From positions 1 to 13,186 of the forward strand of contig JAWLCQ010000142.1 of assembly GCA_041687095.1 (NCBI GenBank): 13,186 nt of DNA, written 5' to 3'. The notes below the pieces were generated by a model. That model made no database searches. It was given only the letters and a program-made list of their open reading frames with translations, and was not told where the DNA came from. Origin of the DNA: JAWLCQ01 sp041687095 (lineage in GTDB: Bacteria > Planctomycetota > Phycisphaerae > SM23-33). Numbering within the stretch: the first letter of the stretch is position 1; each line of letters starts with the position of its first letter. Of the stretch, positions 6,784-12,791 are shown one piece after another. A program made the position numbers and the translations under genes.

Positions 6784-6853
6784 AACCGGGAGCCAGGAAC
6801 CGGGAGCCAGGAATCGGGAGCCAGGAATCGGGAGCCAGGAACCGGGAGCCAGG
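6784..6853. repeat. Five tandem 14-bp units
   Basis: Units of AA(C/T)CGGGAGCCAGG run at 6784-6797, 6798-6811, 6812-6825, 6826-6839 and 6840-6853, varying only at the third base. A degenerate inverted trace is seen near 7405-7419 (CGGTTCCCGGTTCCT). The array lies in the 813-bp gap 6726-7538 between divergent dus and dprA, where I see no gene. Confidence 0.85.
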
Positions 6854-6887
6854 ATTGAGGGACAAACGGGTTCCCCGTGGGAGCGCC

Positions 6888-6952
6888 GGGGGTCTCCTGA
6901 CCCCCAGCGTCCGGGAACGTGCAGAGCGCTTCCGCGATAGCGTTATGGCGGC
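6888..6952. repeat. 65-bp direct repeat, copy 1, headed by a GGGGGTC-TCCT-GACCCCC hairpin
   Basis: 6888-6905 is a 7-bp perfect stem with a TCCT loop. The 65 bases from 6888 align without gaps to 7081-7145 with about 10 mismatches. The two copies flank the 18-bp tandem array, suggesting that the array grew inside or between duplicated copies. Confidence 0.7.
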
Positions 6953-6962
6953 ACGCCCCGAG

Positions 6963-7078
6963 CGCGTGCGATGCCCCAAGCGCGTGCGACGCCTCAAGCG
7001 CGTGCGACGCCTCAAGCGCGTGCGACGCCCCAAGCGCGTGCGACGCCTCAAGCGCGTGCGACGCCTCAAGCGCGTGCG
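6963..7078. repeat. Tandem array of 18-bp units (six full, one partial)
   Basis: Units start at 6963, 6981, 6999, 7017, 7035 and 7053, with a partial unit at 7071-7078. The consensus is CGCGTGCGACGCCTCAAG, with C/T variation near position 15 and one variant first unit. There are no spacers, so it is a plain tandem repeat and not CRISPR. The period is a multiple of three and all frames stay open, giving hexapeptide repeats in silico on either strand, but no start or ribosome binding site supports translation. Confidence 0.85.
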
Positions 7079-7080
7079 TT

Positions 7081-7145
7081 GGGGGTCTCCTGACCCCCAA
7101 CGTCCTGGAACGAGCGGAACGGCTCCGCGGCAGCGTGATGGCGGC
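7081..7145. repeat. 65-bp direct repeat, copy 2
   Basis: Partner of 6888-6952, about 85 percent identical without gaps. Its hairpin extends to 9 bp (TTGGGGGTC at 7079-7087 with GACCCCCAA at 7092-7100). Confidence 0.7.
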
Positions 7146-7180
7146 GCTTCGGTCGCGGCCGGTCGCCTGGCCCTGAGCCT

Positions 7181-7218
7181 GTCGGCTGATAGCTGATAGC
7201 TGAACGCTGATAGCCGAC
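7181..7218. repeat. CTGATAG repeat closed by a 7-bp inverted repeat
   Basis: GTCGGCT (7181-7187) pairs with AGCCGAC (7212-7218). Between and across them CTGATAG occurs three times. No coding or terminator features are seen. Confidence 0.55.
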
Positions 7219-7284
7219 AAAGGACCGCCGTGAGGGGATCGCTCCAACGACGCTGACGCGGAGGCGCCCCTCGCCCCTCCCGGA

Positions 7285-7380
7285 CGCCGGGGGTCAGGAG
7301 ACCCCCGGCGCAGGAGGTGGCGGGTCAGGAGACCCCCGACGCACGCACGCGCGCGGGCGGGTCAGGAGACGCCCGGCGCC
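7285..7380. repeat. Three inverted-orientation copies of the GGGTC-AGGA-GACCC hairpin
   Basis: Copies are centred at 7285-7310 (11-bp stem, CGCCGGGGGTC with GACCCCCGGCG), 7322-7335 and 7355-7374. The loop is AGGA here and TCCT in the two upstream copies, so these three are in the opposite orientation. All five copies fall within 500 bp upstream of dprA. Confidence 0.7.
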
Positions 7381-7525
7381 GATGCGCAGTCCACTCTTGC
7401 CTCTCGGTTCCCGGTTCCTCATTCCCCCTTTGCTCCTTTGCGTGAGGCACGTATCCCCGGCGCTTTCCCCAAACACGCTTGCATTCCGCAGGCGAACGGA
7501 GATGCTGTATCCATTCAGGGAACCC

Positions 7526-7532
7526 GGGAGGA
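7526..7532 (+). promoter_or_regulatory. Shine-Dalgarno deciding the dprA start
   Basis: GGGAGGA lies 6 nt before the ATG at 7539. An upstream in-frame start at 7479 lacks a comparable site and would add 20 residues with no family similarity. Confidence 0.75.
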
Positions 7533-7538
7533 CCGCCC

Positions 7539-8663
7539 ATGACCGACGCGTCTCGCCTGCGATGCTACCTTCGCCTCCACCTCGCCGAGGGCGTCGGGGC
7601 CATTCTGTTTCACCGGCTCGTCGAGGGGTTCGGGGACGTCGAATCCGCCGCCCGCGCGGGCACGCACCAGTGGCGGAGAGTGGACGGGGTCGGGCCCCAG
7701 AAGGCCGACGCCCTCGCCGCCGTCACCGAGGAGCAGATCGACGAGGAACTCCGATCGGCCGAGAAGCACGGGGCGGCCATCCTCTGCTGCGAGGACCCCG
7801 CCTACCCCGCCCCGCTACGCCCCCTGCCGGGCCGCCCGCCCGTGCTGTACGTCCGCGGCCGCCTGCAGGAGGGCGATACCGTGGCCCTGGGCGTGGTGGG
7901 ATCGCGGCGGTGCACGTACTACGGGCTCGAACAGGCGGAGCGGTTCGGCCAACTGCTGGCGCGGGCGGGCTTCACGGTCGTGTCCGGGGGGGCGCGGGGG
8001 ATCGACACCGCCGCCCATCGCGGGGCGCTGTCCGTCGAGGGCCGCACCCTCGCCGTCATGGGCTGCGGGCTCTCGAAGACCTACCCGCCGGAGAACCAGG
8101 CCCTCTTCGAGCAGATCGTCGCCGACGACCGCGGGGCCCTGGTGTCGGAACTGCCCATGCGCACGGCCGTCCTGGCGGGCAACTTCCCCACGCGCAACCG
8201 CATCATCTCGGGCCTGTCGCTGGGCGTGCTGCTGGTGGAGGCCGCCCGGAGGAGCGGGTCGCTGCACACCGCCCGCGAGGCCATCGAGCAGAACCGCGAG
8301 GTCTTCGCCATCCCCGGGCCCGTCAGCTCGCCCATGAGCCAGGGCACCAACGACCTGATCCGCTCGGGCGCGGCGGGGCTGGTGCAGGGGCTCGACGACA
8401 TCCTCGAGCAGCTCGGGCCGTTCGGGCAGCAGGTGGTGGAGGCGGCCGAGAAGCCCAGCCTGCTCCCGTTCCCGGCGAACCTCGACCCGCTGGAGCGGCA
8501 GTTGGTGGACGCCCTGGGCGCCGAGCCGCTGAGCGTGGACGAACTCGTCCGCCGCACCGCGGGCGAGACGGGCAAGGTCGCGTCGGCGATGACGATGCTG
8601 GTCCTCAAGGGCCTCGTCGAGCAGCGCCCCGGGATGGTCTTCGCCCGCAAGCGCAGGACGTAG
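7539..8663 (+). CDS. dprA: DNA-processing protein DprA
   Basis: The protein has 374 aa, normal for DprA. In naturally transformable bacteria DprA binds incoming single-stranded DNA in the cytoplasm and loads RecA; it is widespread also in species not known to take up DNA. Residues about 8-60 are a helical N-terminal region with a helix-hairpin-helix-like VDGVGPQKADAL (48-59). Residues about 78-290 are the Rossmann-like core: LYVRG (103-107), VVGSRRCTYYG (119-129), VVSGGARGIDTAAHRGAL (147-164), GCGL with TYPPEN (175-186), SELPM (203-207), FPTRNRIISGLS (216-227), GSLHTAREAIEQNREVFAIPG (240-260) and GTNDLIRSGA (269-278). Residues about 315-370 are the C-terminal winged-helix domain. All core motifs are intact. 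It is a single gene, divergent from dus across a long repeat-rich spacer and convergent with the PAS gene. Confidence 0.95.
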   Translation: MTDASRLRCYLRLHLAEGVGAILFHRLVEGFGDVESAARAGTHQWRRVDGVGPQKADALAAVTEEQIDEELRSAEKHGAAILCCEDPAYPAPLRPLPGRPPVLYVRGRLQEGDTVALGVVGSRRCTYYGLEQAERFGQLLARAGFTVVSGGARGIDTAAHRGALSVEGRTLAVMGCGLSKTYPPENQALFEQIVADDRGALVSELPMRTAVLAGNFPTRNRIISGLSLGVLLVEAARRSGSLHTAREAIEQNREVFAIPGPVSSPMSQGTNDLIRSGAAGLVQGLDDILEQLGPFGQQVVEAAEKPSLLPFPANLDPLERQLVDALGAEPLSVDELVRRTAGETGKVASAMTMLVLKGLVEQRPGMVFARKRRT

Positions 8664-8702
8664 CGCGTACGTTTCGTTGGCTCGCGGGATGCGAGGAAGG
8701 CT

Positions 8703-8777
8703 GGGTGCCACGGCTGCGCCGTTTGCAGCCGTGCTGCCAAGAGGAACACGGCTGCAAACGGCGCAGCCGTGGCACCC
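8703..8777. repeat. 75-bp REP-like element with perfect 31-bp arms
   Basis: 8703-8733 begins GGGTGCCACGGCTGCGCCG and is the exact reverse complement of 8747-8777; the loop is 13 nt. The GGGTGCCAC/GTGGCACCC ends match the inner arms of 239-382. It lies 40 bp after the dprA stop, inside the 287-bp convergent spacer 8664-8950. No T-run follows the stem on either strand, so it is more likely a dispersed element than an intrinsic terminator, though such a stable stem could block 3' exonucleases. Confidence 0.8.
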
Positions 8778-8783
8778 GGCACC

Positions 8784-8804
8784 CCCCCCGACGCAGTCGG
8801 GGGG
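8784..8804. repeat. 9-bp perfect hairpin next to the REP-like element
   Basis: CCCCCCGAC (8784-8792), GCA loop, GTCGGGGGG (8796-8804). It is very GC-rich and has no following T-run. It could help to end transcription from the convergent dprA and PAS genes, but this is weakly supported. The rest of the spacer holds only the inverted ATCCCCTGC units at 8879-8895. Confidence 0.5.
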
Positions 8805-8950
8805 CGTTGGGAACTGCCGTCGAAGCCCCTCGCGCAGGAGCCTCCACGGCATCCGGCCCATGCACTCCGATCCCCAGCATCCCCTGCATTCCTGCTCTTT
8901 CCGAAGGGGAGGACGAGTGGTGCGGATGCTGCTGCTTTGGCCCCGGGCGG

Positions 8951-10627
8951 TCAGCCGGCGGCTTTGCGGGCAAGGGTTTCGAGGTGGCGGTTGCGCTCCT
9001 CGAGTTCGGCGGCTTTGCGGGCGAGGTCGCGCTCGGTCTGGGCGCGCTCGCTGACGTCCAGGAGCGAGGCGACGATGCGGACGGGGCGGTGCTCCTTGTC
9101 GCGGACGATGTACCCGCGGTCGAGCAGGTCCGCGTAGCTGCCGTCGTGGCGGCGGAAGCGGTACTCGTCGCTCCACGTCTCCGCCTCGCCCCGCAGGGCG
9201 GCGTTGAGCCCGAACGTCACCCGCACGCGGTCCTCCGGGTGGATGTGCTCCTTCCACCAGTCCACGCTGCCGGTGACCTGCTGGGGCTCGTGCCCGAACA
9301 GCGGGCGATCGGCGGGGCTCCAGCGGATCTCGCCCGTCCGGAGGTCCCAGTCGCGGACCACCTCGTTGGTGGCCTTGGCGAGCAGTTGGAGGCGCTGCTC
9401 GCTGCTGCGCAGGGCGAGTTCGGACCGCTTGCGTTCGGAGATGTCCCGCGCGATGGCCCACATGTCCAGCGGGCGGCCTCGGTAGTCGCGGATCAGCCAC
9501 ACGCGGACGCCCACCGGCACGGTCTTGCCGTCGCCCCGCGTGACCTCGCCCTCGAACTCGTCGGAGTACCCGCGCGACAGCACCTGCTTGCGGAGCGCCC
9601 CGTCCGCCCCGTCGCCCCGCCCGCACGCCATGTCCCAGCACGTCATCGCCCGCAGCTCGTCCAGCGAGCGGCCCATCATGTCGGTGCAGGTGCGGTTGGC
9701 GTCGAGGATGCGGCCGTCCATGTCGGTGTGGACGATGGCGTCGAGGCTGGACTCGAAGAGGGAGCGGTACTTTTCCTCGCTGACGCGGAGGCGGTTGCGG
9801 ACCTCCATCCGCTGGGTGATGTCCTGGTGGACCCCGACGATGCGGATGGCGGTCCCGTTGACGTCGCGTTCCATGGCCTTGCCGCGGCTGAGGACCCACT
9901 TGTACTGCCCCCCGCGGGTGCGGATGCGGATCTCGGCCTCGTAGTAGGGCACGTCGCCCCGGACGTGGGACTCCAGGATGTGCTTGACGTAGGAACGGTC
10001 CTCGGGGTGGATGAGCTTCTCCCAGAAATCGAGCGTGGGCTCGATCTGGTCGCGGGAGAATCCGAGCATCTGCCCCCAGCAGGTGTCGTACAGCACCTCC
10101 CCGGTGCGGACGTTCCAGTCCCAGGTGCCCAGGTCCCCGCCCAGCAGGGCGAGTTCCAGGCGGTGCTCGCTCTTCTGCAGGGCGCGGAGGATGCGGACGC
10201 GGTCGGTGACGTCGCGGAGGATGGTGACGACGTAGGCGACCTCCCCCGCGTCGTCGAGGATGGGGGAGGCGGTGATGTCGAGGTGGACCTCCGTGCCGTC
10301 GGCGTCGCGGAAGTGCTGGTACGTGCTCAGGGGGGCCTTGTGCTGGAGGACCATCTGCAGCGGACACGGGGCCACGCCCTCGGGCGGGCCCATGTCCGCC
10401 CCGGTGCGGACCTCGTAGCACACGTCCCCCTCGATGGGCCGCTCCGTCTCCCCGAGCATGTCCCGGAGGGCCTCATTGGCCAGGACGATCCGGTACTGGC
10501 AGTCCACCAGCATGGCGGGATCGGGGATTCCCTCAATCAGCGTCCTAGCCGTCATCCGCAGCCCGAGGTCGTCGGCGCCGGGGTCGGGGCGGTTGGGGGG
10601 CGAAGGATCGCTTTGGCTGGTGGACAT
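8951..10627 (-). CDS. Four-PAS-domain protein without a recognisable output domain
   Basis: The protein has 558 aa, no signal peptide and no membrane segment, so it is probably cytoplasmic. Four PAS/PAC units follow each other: about 27-145 (IPDPAMLVDCQYRIVLANEA ... VVTILRDVTDR), 155-278 (WDWNVRTGEVLY, HPEDR, GVHQDITQR), 283-402 (FESSLDAIVHTDMDGRILDAN, ARDISERK) and 408-530 (WDLRTGEIRWS, IHPEDR, LDVSERAQ). PAS domains bind small ligands or cofactors and pass signals. PAS1 has CYEVRTG and PCPL (Cys70, Cys88), resembling PAS domains with a Cys-Y...C-P signature. After a short coiled coil (about 525-556, AAELEERNRHLETLARKAAG) the protein stops. No HisKA, HATPase, GGDEF, EAL or HTH is seen, and the region before dprA has no room for one. 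It may signal through a partner protein, or be the remains of a longer kinase. The start is less certain: AAGGAA lies 13 nt upstream of the chosen ATG. Confidence 0.85.
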   Translation of the reverse strand: MSTSQSDPSPPNRPDPGADDLGLRMTARTLIEGIPDPAMLVDCQYRIVLANEALRDMLGETERPIEGDVCYEVRTGADMGPPEGVAPCPLQMVLQHKAPLSTYQHFRDADGTEVHLDITASPILDDAGEVAYVVTILRDVTDRVRILRALQKSEHRLELALLGGDLGTWDWNVRTGEVLYDTCWGQMLGFSRDQIEPTLDFWEKLIHPEDRSYVKHILESHVRGDVPYYEAEIRIRTRGGQYKWVLSRGKAMERDVNGTAIRIVGVHQDITQRMEVRNRLRVSEEKYRSLFESSLDAIVHTDMDGRILDANRTCTDMMGRSLDELRAMTCWDMACGRGDGADGALRKQVLSRGYSDEFEGEVTRGDGKTVPVGVRVWLIRDYRGRPLDMWAIARDISERKRSELALRSSEQRLQLLAKATNEVVRDWDLRTGEIRWSPADRPLFGHEPQQVTGSVDWWKEHIHPEDRVRVTFGLNAALRGEAETWSDEYRFRRHDGSYADLLDRGYIVRDKEHRPVRIVASLLDVSERAQTERDLARKAAELEERNRHLETLARKAAG

Positions 10628-10686
10628 TCTAAGGCCCTGTTTCCTTCCGGGGGCGGACGGTCATATTCAGCAGCGTGGATCATCCC

Positions 10687-10692
10687 ATTCTA
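10687..10692 (-). promoter_or_regulatory. Possible -10 box for the PAS gene
   Basis: The minus strand reads TAGAAT here, which would put transcription start about 50 nt before the ATG at 10627. No convincing -35 is visible, so this is tentative. Confidence 0.25.
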
Positions 10693-10827
10693 GTTCCGCC
10701 CTCAGCGGGATTCCCATAGGGGATCCGTAGGGAAACGACCGGAAAGAGGGCGGTGGGAGGCGGGGGGGCTGCCGTGAAAAGAGGGACGGGCGGCGGAGGG
10801 GGCGGATCGCGCATCGATGCCTTCCCC

Positions 10828-10946
10828 GTAACCGTTCACGGGAGTGCGGGTGAGGAGCCCCGCACCGCCTCGCAAAAGGGGACAGGCACCTGCGCGGCAA
10901 GAAGCATGCCGCTGCGGAGCCAGTCCCCGTTTTCGAGGCTCCCTGC
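10828..10946. repeat. Dispersed repeat R2 (same family and orientation as 2800-2987)
   Basis: R2 shares GTAACCGTTCACGGGAGT (10828-10845), a 25-bp block (10874-10898) and GGAGCCAGTCCCC...GGCTCCCTGC (to 10946) with R1. The arms AAAAGGGGAC and GTCCCCGTTTT flank a GC-rich middle that differs from R1. It occupies the centre of the 538-bp gap 10628-11165 between pheS and the PAS gene, where I see no gene. Confidence 0.75.
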
Positions 10947-11010
10947 ACTGCAAACGCGCAAGATCCTCGCTTTTCCGAGGATGTTTCCTGGTCCTCAAAC
11001 GGCGTTCACT

Positions 11011-11075
11011 TCGATTGGGGCCATGGTAGGGGCGACAGCCCAATCGAAAATCCAAAATCGGAAATCGAAATTGGG
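11011..11075. repeat. Nested inverted repeats and A-rich AAATCG-type repeats
   Basis: TCGATTGGG (11011-11019) pairs perfectly with CCCAATCGA (11039-11047). A second pair, CCCAAT (11039-11044) and ATTGGG (11070-11075), encloses about four degenerate AAAATCG/AAATCC units. The A-rich composition on the plus strand stands out in this GC-rich window. Confidence 0.5.
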
Positions 11076-11079
11076 AGCG

Positions 11080-11099
11080 GGCGCAGCCCGCGCTGCGCC
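11080..11099 (-). terminator. Candidate terminator of the rpmI-rplT-pheS operon
   Basis: On the minus strand GGCGCAGC-GCGG-GCTGCGCC is a perfect 8-bp stem with a 4-nt loop, 66 nt past the pheS stop. It is followed by CGCTCCC and then a T-rich stretch (AATTTCGATTTCC) that is interrupted and not a classical U-run. A shorter stem, GGAGGC-GGCG-GCCTCC (11144-11159), stands directly after the stop codon. Confidence 0.45.
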
Positions 11100-11165
11100 T
11101 ACCCCGCCTTCGGCTCCCGACGGACGGGTCCCGCCCCCTCGCTGGAGGCCGCCGCCTCCGCGGGT

Positions 11166-12161
11166 CTAGAACTGCTGGAGGAAACGGACGTCGTTCTCGA
11201 ACAGCAGGCGGATGTCGTGGATGCCGTACTTCCGCATCACCATCCGCTCGATGCCCAGCCCAAAGGCGAAGCCCGTGTACCGCTCCGGGTCGTACCCGAC
11301 GGCCGACAGGACGTTGGGGTCCACCATCCCGCACCCGCCGAGCTCGATCCACCTGGTGGACCCGTCGGGGAGGTGGAAGAGGAGGTCGACCTCGGCGGAG
11401 GGCTCGGTGAAGGGGAAGAAGCTGGGGCGGAAGCGCGTCTGCACGTCGGGCCCGAAGTAGGCCTTGCAGAACTGGTCCACGCAGGTTTTCAGGTCGGCCA
11501 TCGAGACGCCCTCATCGACGTATAGGCCCTCGACCTGGTGGAACATGAACATGTGGGTGGCGTCGACGGTGTCGGGGCGGTAGACGCGCCCGGTGGCGAA
11601 GATCCGCACGGGGGGGTCGCGGTGCTCCATGGTGCGGATCTGGATGGTCGACGTCTGGGAGCGCAGCATGGCCCGCTCATCGATGTAGAAGTTGTCCAAC
11701 GGGTCGCGGGCCGGGTGCGACAGGGGGATGTTCAGCGCGTCGAAGTTGTGGCGCTCGTCCTCGACCTCGGGCCCGTAGGCGGGTTCGAAGCCCATGCGCC
11801 CGAAGATCTCGGCGATCTCCCCGATGGTCTGGGTGATGATGTGCGTGTGCCCGAGGTAGGGGCGCTTGCCCGGGAGGGTGACGTCCACGCCGGTGCGTTT
11901 GGTTCGCGGGCGGGCGGAGGGGGCCCCGGCGGCGCGGGCGTCGAAGGCGGCCTGCAGATCGTTCTTGAGTTCGTTGAGGGTCTTCCCGGCGAGGGGCTTG
12001 TCGGCGGGGGGGACTTCGCGGAGGCGCTGCATGAGCGTCTTGAGCAGGCCCTTGGTTCCGAGGTAGCGGATGCGCCACGGCTCCAGATCGGCGGGGGCGG
12101 CGGCGGCGAGGTCGGTGAGGGCTTGTTCGCGGATGCCCGGGATTTCGTCCAGCAGCGGCAT
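11166..12161 (-). CDS. pheS: Phenylalanine--tRNA ligase alpha subunit
   Basis: The protein has 331 aa, close to the usual bacterial size. PheS carries the aminoacylation active site of the PheS2-PheT2 enzyme, which charges tRNA-Phe. Residues about 1-90 are the helical N-terminal arm, and GHTHIITQTI (104-113) opens the catalytic core. Motif 2 is around GRVYRPDTVDATHMFMFHQV (191-210) followed by EGL. RFFPFTEPSAE is represented by SFFPFTEPSAE (247-257), where the Phe residues line the amino-acid pocket. ELGGCGMVDPNVL (273-285) and the motif-3 segment FGLGIERMVMRKYGIHDIR (300-318) complete the class II fold. It follows rplT on the same strand after 149 bp. No pheT follows; the next gene is the PAS protein, so the beta subunit must be elsewhere. 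GGAG 6 nt before the ATG is the ribosome binding site and sits in a hairpin. Confidence 0.96.
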   Translation of the reverse strand: MPLLDEIPGIREQALTDLAAAAPADLEPWRIRYLGTKGLLKTLMQRLREVPPADKPLAGKTLNELKNDLQAAFDARAAGAPSARPRTKRTGVDVTLPGKRPYLGHTHIITQTIGEIAEIFGRMGFEPAYGPEVEDERHNFDALNIPLSHPARDPLDNFYIDERAMLRSQTSTIQIRTMEHRDPPVRIFATGRVYRPDTVDATHMFMFHQVEGLYVDEGVSMADLKTCVDQFCKAYFGPDVQTRFRPSFFPFTEPSAEVDLLFHLPDGSTRWIELGGCGMVDPNVLSAVGYDPERYTGFAFGLGIERMVMRKYGIHDIRLLFENDVRFLQQF

Positions 12162-12205
12162 GGGTCGCTCCGTGGGAGCGGCCTGGGCTTACCGGGCGCT
12201 CCCGG
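12162..12205 (-). promoter_or_regulatory. pheS translation-initiation region with sequestered Shine-Dalgarno
   Basis: In the minus-strand RNA, CGCTCC (12180-12175), CAC loop, GGAGCG (12171-12166) form a perfect 6-bp stem that hides the GGAG. Just upstream CCGGG-AGCG-CCCGG (12205-12192) forms another stem. GGGAGCG (12203-12197) in the upstream stem is complementary over 7 bp to CGCTCCC (12180-12174) of the SD stem, so the two hairpins could exchange with an alternative pairing that frees the SD. Regulation is inference; the pairings are seen. Confidence 0.4.
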
Positions 12206-12234
12206 TCAGGAGAGTCTGTGGAGGCAGTGGTTCA

Positions 12235-12301
12235 CCGCGGAGGCCGCAGAGATCGCGAGGGGAAGGCGGTTCCCGCTCTGCGTTCTCTGCGGCCTCTGCG
12301 G
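12235..12301. repeat. Palindromic element between rplT and pheS
   Basis: 18-bp arms at 12235-12252 and 12284-12301 (CCGC.GAGGCCGCAGAGA and its complement) have a single mismatch and a 31-nt loop. It starts 10 nt after the rplT stop, within the operon. No T-run follows in the direction of transcription, so it is more likely a REP-like insertion than an attenuator, though it sits where enterobacteria keep the pheM attenuator. Confidence 0.65.
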
Positions 12302-12310
12302 CGATGGAGG

Positions 12311-12673
12311 CTAGGCCTGGGCCCGATTCGGGAACGCCGTCGCGACGATGGCGTCGAAGGCGGCGGGATCGGCGATGGCGAGTTCGCTGAGCATCTTGCG
12401 GTTGAGTTCGATGTCGGCCTGCTCGAGGGCGTACATCAGTTCGCTGTACCGCAGGCCGCGTTGCGTGCAGGCGGCGGAGATGCGGGTGATCCACAGCGAG
12501 CGGAAGTCGCGCTTGCGGCGGCGACGATCGCGGGTGGCGTAGTACTTGGCCTTCAGGAGGGCCTGTTTGGCCAGGCGGTAACGGGTTCCGGGAGCGCCGC
12601 GGAACCCGCGAGCTTCCTTGAGGACCTTCTTGTGCTTCTGCTGACGGGCAGAGCCTTTGCGTACGCGCGGCAT
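12311..12673 (-). CDS. rplT: 50S ribosomal protein L20
   Basis: The protein has 120 aa, typical of L20. It is an early-assembly protein that binds 23S rRNA, and in several bacteria it also represses its own operon by binding the leader mRNA. The N-terminus MPRVRKGSARQQKHKKVLKEARGFRG and the basic helix with KYYATRDRRRRKRDFRSLWITRI (43-65) are near-invariant family features; the C-terminal globular part has LNRKMLSELAI (90-100). In the start segment the motif is split here as MPRVRKGSA-RQQKHKKVL. AAGGA (12686-12682) lies 8 nt before the ATG. It is 118 nt downstream of rpmI on the same strand. Confidence 0.97.
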   Translation of the reverse strand: MPRVRKGSARQQKHKKVLKEARGFRGAPGTRYRLAKQALLKAKYYATRDRRRRKRDFRSLWITRISAACTQRGLRYSELMYALEQADIELNRKMLSELAIADPAAFDAIVATAFPNRAQA

Positions 12674-12791
12674 GGTTCGTTTCCTTGTGTCTGCGGACGG
12701 CGGACTCCCGCTCGTGCGTCGGGATGTTCCTCATTCGCCCCGGGGGGCGATGCGGCCCATCGGGCCTCCCGCCGGTCCAGCCTCTGTGTGC
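12674..12791 (-). promoter_or_regulatory. Structured rpmI-rplT spacer
   Basis: The 118-nt spacer contains two strong stems: CGCCCC-GG-GGGGCG (12736-12749) and GGCCC-GAT-GGGCC (12754-12766). rpmI and rplT are usually closer together. The stems could affect rplT translation or be a site for L20 feedback; this is inference. I see no promoter in it. Confidence 0.35.

Noticed and set aside
6963..7078. CRISPR array
   Set aside because: The 18-bp units are directly adjacent with no spacers and no cas gene is present.
6726..7247. N-terminal extension of Dus through the 18-bp array
   Set aside because: Family similarity begins at the ATG at 6725, a promoter-like box lies just before it, and the extension is only repeat-encoded sequence.
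8703..8777. Intrinsic terminator of dprA
   Set aside because: The stem is far longer than a terminator's and is not followed by a T-run on either strand; shared ends with another element favour a dispersed repeat.
8664..8950. Frameshifted histidine-kinase tail after the PAS gene
   Set aside because: No H-box or ATP-binding motif in any minus-strand frame; the space holds palindromes only.
7815..10421. An 868-codon open frame on the minus strand across the PAS gene and dprA antisense
   Set aside because: The composition is almost all Arg, Pro, Gly and His, typical of out-of-frame GC-rich DNA, and it overlaps real genes.
7382..10693. A 1103-codon open frame on the plus strand crossing dprA and the antisense of the PAS gene
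   Set aside because: It runs in other frames over two well-supported genes with full family motifs. Long antisense frames are expected at this GC content and it shows no recognisable domain.
12162..12310. pheM-like leader peptide controlling pheS
   Set aside because: The spacer has only a short GTG frame (nine codons) without phenylalanine codons, and no terminator with a U-run.
12162..12310. T-box riboswitch upstream of pheS
   Set aside because: The 149-nt spacer is too short and lacks the T-box consensus and a specifier stem.
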